A stretch of 64,000 bases of DNA from Asaia sp003994335 (GTDB lineage Bacteria; Pseudomonadota; Alphaproteobacteria; Acetobacterales; Acetobacteraceae). The stretch is taken from contig NZ_JBBCOR010000009.1 of the NCBI RefSeq assembly GCF_037151175.1, positions 112,850 to 176,849 on the forward strand, read 5' to 3'. Below the pieces are notes generated by a model. That model did no database searches and had not been told where the DNA came from. It saw only the letters and a list, made by a program, of their open reading frames with translations. Shown in pieces: positions 62,733-64,000 of the stretch (its first letter is position 1; every line of letters starts with the position of its first letter). The position numbers were made by a program, and so were the translations under genes.

Positions 62733-63220
62733 CCGGCATCGACATCGCACTCGCGCTGATATCGCGCGACGACTTCGAAGGGCTGAGCCTCAAGCCCTAT
62801 CTCTGCCCGGCCAATTACTGGACCATTGGCTACGGCAATCGCTTCCTCGGTGACGGCACGCCTGTCACGGCGACGACGAAGACAATCGCCCAGGGGCAGG
62901 CCCTCGACCTTCTGCGGAACACGGTCATGACCCTGCAAGCGAAGCTGCGCGCGTTCGTGACCGTCCCGCTGACGGATTATCAGGAGGGCGCCCTGCTCTC
63001 CTGGCAGTTCAATGTCGGCACCAACGCGGCCAAGGGCTCGACCCTCGTGCGCCGCCTGAATCAGCACCTCTATAGCTCGGCCGCACAGCAATTCCTCGTC
63101 TGGGACAAGGCCACGGTGAACGGACAGCTCGTCAGTCTGCCGGGGCTTCAGCGCCGCCGCAAGATCGAAAGCGGCGTGTTCCTCGGGCGCGGTATCCCCA
63201 CAACCGGAGTATCCGCATGA
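62729..63220 (+). CDS. Phage endolysin, GH24 lysozyme
   Basis: A 163-residue muramidase. DDFEGLSLKPYLCPANYWTIGYGN holds the T4-lysozyme-type active site: Glu17, then Cys26 in the place of Asp20 of T4 lysozyme, and Thr32, an E-C-T variant. DYQEGALLSWQFNVG and LVRRLN are the later family blocks. There is no signal peptide, so export depends on the holin. The gene overlaps neighbours on both sides. Confidence 0.9.
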   Translation: MTGIDIALALISRDDFEGLSLKPYLCPANYWTIGYGNRFLGDGTPVTATTKTIAQGQALDLLRNTVMTLQAKLRAFVTVPLTDYQEGALLSWQFNVGTNAAKGSTLVRRLNQHLYSSAAQQFLVWDKATVNGQLVSLPGLQRRRKIESGVFLGRGIPTTGVSA

Positions 63221-63447
63221 ACTTCGACTGGCAGACGATCTTCGAGACCGTCCTCCCCTTCCTGCCTGCCTCTCTCGCCGGTGATGCGACGACGATCCTC
63301 ACCTTTGTCGTGGCCCTGGCCGCCGTAATCGCCCGTTTCTGGGCCCGACCGGCGGACGGCTCGAAATGGCTTCCACTTTACCTGCTCGTGAACACCGTCG
63401 CGATGAACGGCAAGCACGCCACCAACGCAGACGACGCCAAGCCCTGA
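63217..63447 (+). CDS. Small prophage membrane protein
   Basis: A 76-residue protein overlapping the endolysin stop (ATGA). Hydrophobic segments ILTFVVALAAVIARFWA and WLPLYLLVNTVAM make two short spans. It belongs to the lysis cassette by position and could be a second holin or antiholin. No family is recognised with confidence. Confidence 0.55.
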   Translation: MNFDWQTIFETVLPFLPASLAGDATTILTFVVALAAVIARFWARPADGSKWLPLYLLVNTVAMNGKHATNADDAKP

Positions 63448-63504
63448 CAGACGACACCGGCAATCGGGCCGGGATCAGTCCTCATCATCCAGAAGGAAAA
63501 GACC

Positions 63505-63795
63505 ATGACCATTAGCGCGAACACGCTCGTCACCAAGTTCGTCAAGCTGATCACCGAGGCGGATGGCAGTTCTGTCAGCACCGCCACCACGGCCAAGCTG
63601 ACGGCGGCAGCCGCCATCATCGGCGAGGTTGGCGATCTGATCATCCCGTCGCTCGAGAACTCCAACAAGGATCTGTCGGCCATTCTCGATGCGATCAACG
63701 CGATCGAGGACGATGCCGACAAGCTCCACACCGATATCAAGACGCTCGTTGCCGCGTTCAAGGGCACGAGCAGCACTGTCGCGCAGCCGGCGTGA
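63505..63795 (+). CDS. Hypothetical prophage protein
   Basis: A 96-residue, Ala/Thr/Ile-rich helical protein starting 8 bases after AGAAGGAAAAG. It is acidic (LITEADGSSVS, AIEDDADKLHTDI) with no membrane span. It overlaps the next gene by four bases (GTGA). The function is unknown; the setting is the phage lysis region. Confidence 0.55.
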   Translation: MTISANTLVTKFVKLITEADGSSVSTATTAKLTAAAAIIGEVGDLIIPSLENSNKDLSAILDAINAIEDDADKLHTDIKTLVAAFKGTSSTVAQPA

Positions 63796-64000
63796 CGGCT
63801 GACCTCATTGCCGGGGCCGTGGCGTTCATCGTTGCGGCACTCGGCGCCCTGATCTGGTACGCCAACCGGGCGGGGAAGAATGCGGCGTTTGTCAGCACGT
63901 CCGAGGCGGCGAAGACCTCTGCCGATGCGACGACGCTCAAGGCCCAATCCATGGCCCAGGCTCAGGCCGACAAGCCAGCAACGGAAGATGCCGTGTTGCA
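63792..64000 (+). CDS. Spanin-like prophage protein, incomplete
   Basis: A GTG start overlapping the previous stop. DLIAGAVAFIVAALGALIWY is one N-terminal membrane span, followed by an Ala/Lys/Gln-rich helical region (TSEAAKTSADATTLKAQSMA) that runs off the window. An N-terminal anchor followed by a periplasmic coiled coil is the plan of inner-membrane spanins (Rz). The position fits; the 3' end is not seen. Confidence 0.5.
   Translation, partial: MTADLIAGAVAFIVAALGALIWYANRAGKNAAFVSTSEAAKTSADATTLKAQSMAQAQADKPATEDAVL

Overview
The window is high-GC, densely packed DNA from a Gram-negative alphaproteobacterium. An acetic acid bacterium (Acetobacteraceae) fits best, from four kinds of evidence: several OprB-type porins and large TonB receptors, a C30 carotenoid cluster, a Hint-domain protein of the kind common in that family, and DUF2141/DUF2946/DUF3309 small proteins. 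A pigmented, Asaia-like genus is a guess, not a demonstrated assignment. No rRNA, tRNA or CRISPR array was seen.

Layout. 1-2.5 kb: the end of an iron-dependent alcohol dehydrogenase, a decayed TetR-like fragment and a glycerol-kinase-like FGGY kinase. 2.8-9.8 kb: a compact operon for a glycosylated, acylated C30 carotenoid acid (aldehyde dehydrogenase, CrtN, CrtP, acyltransferase, CrtQ, DUF2141) without its own squalene or dehydrosqualene synthase. 9.9-27.3 kb: a metal-dominated stretch with a TonB receptor, CopA ATPase and CopZ chaperone, a multicopper oxidase/CopB operon, an OprC-like copper receptor and two DUF2946-like Cys/His proteins. An OprB porin, an orphan pstS with a PHO box, a small membrane protein behind a perfect FNR-type site and an MFS carrier are interspersed. 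27.5-39 kb: a Dyp peroxidase/beta-propeller/OprB operon, two more TonB receptors and a porin preceded by three 11-bp PHO repeats. 39.4-41.4 kb: a serine hydrolase and an SDR dehydrogenase.

41.6-50.7 kb is the most interesting part. Two divergent operons encode a BMP-type (purine nucleoside) ABC transporter, a GST-like protein, a stand-alone Rieske protein, a Rieske-oxygenase catalytic subunit that lacks the Rieske cluster, a guanine-deaminase-like enzyme and an 8-oxoguanine-deaminase-like amidohydrolase. The oxygenase parts resemble the NdmC/NdmD/NdmE 7-methylxanthine demethylase of Pseudomonas, but the Rieske domain is a separate small protein and no reductase is nearby. I infer import and oxidative breakdown of a purine, possibly by C8 hydroxylation or N7-demethylation.

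51-56 kb: a CPA2 cation/proton antiporter, a DUF3309 peptide and a Hint-domain protein. 56.7-64 kb: a degraded prophage carrying two IS5-family copies and one internally deleted IS3-family element. Several of its genes are cut short or carry stop codons, but an intact tail-fibre/holin/endolysin module runs off the right edge.
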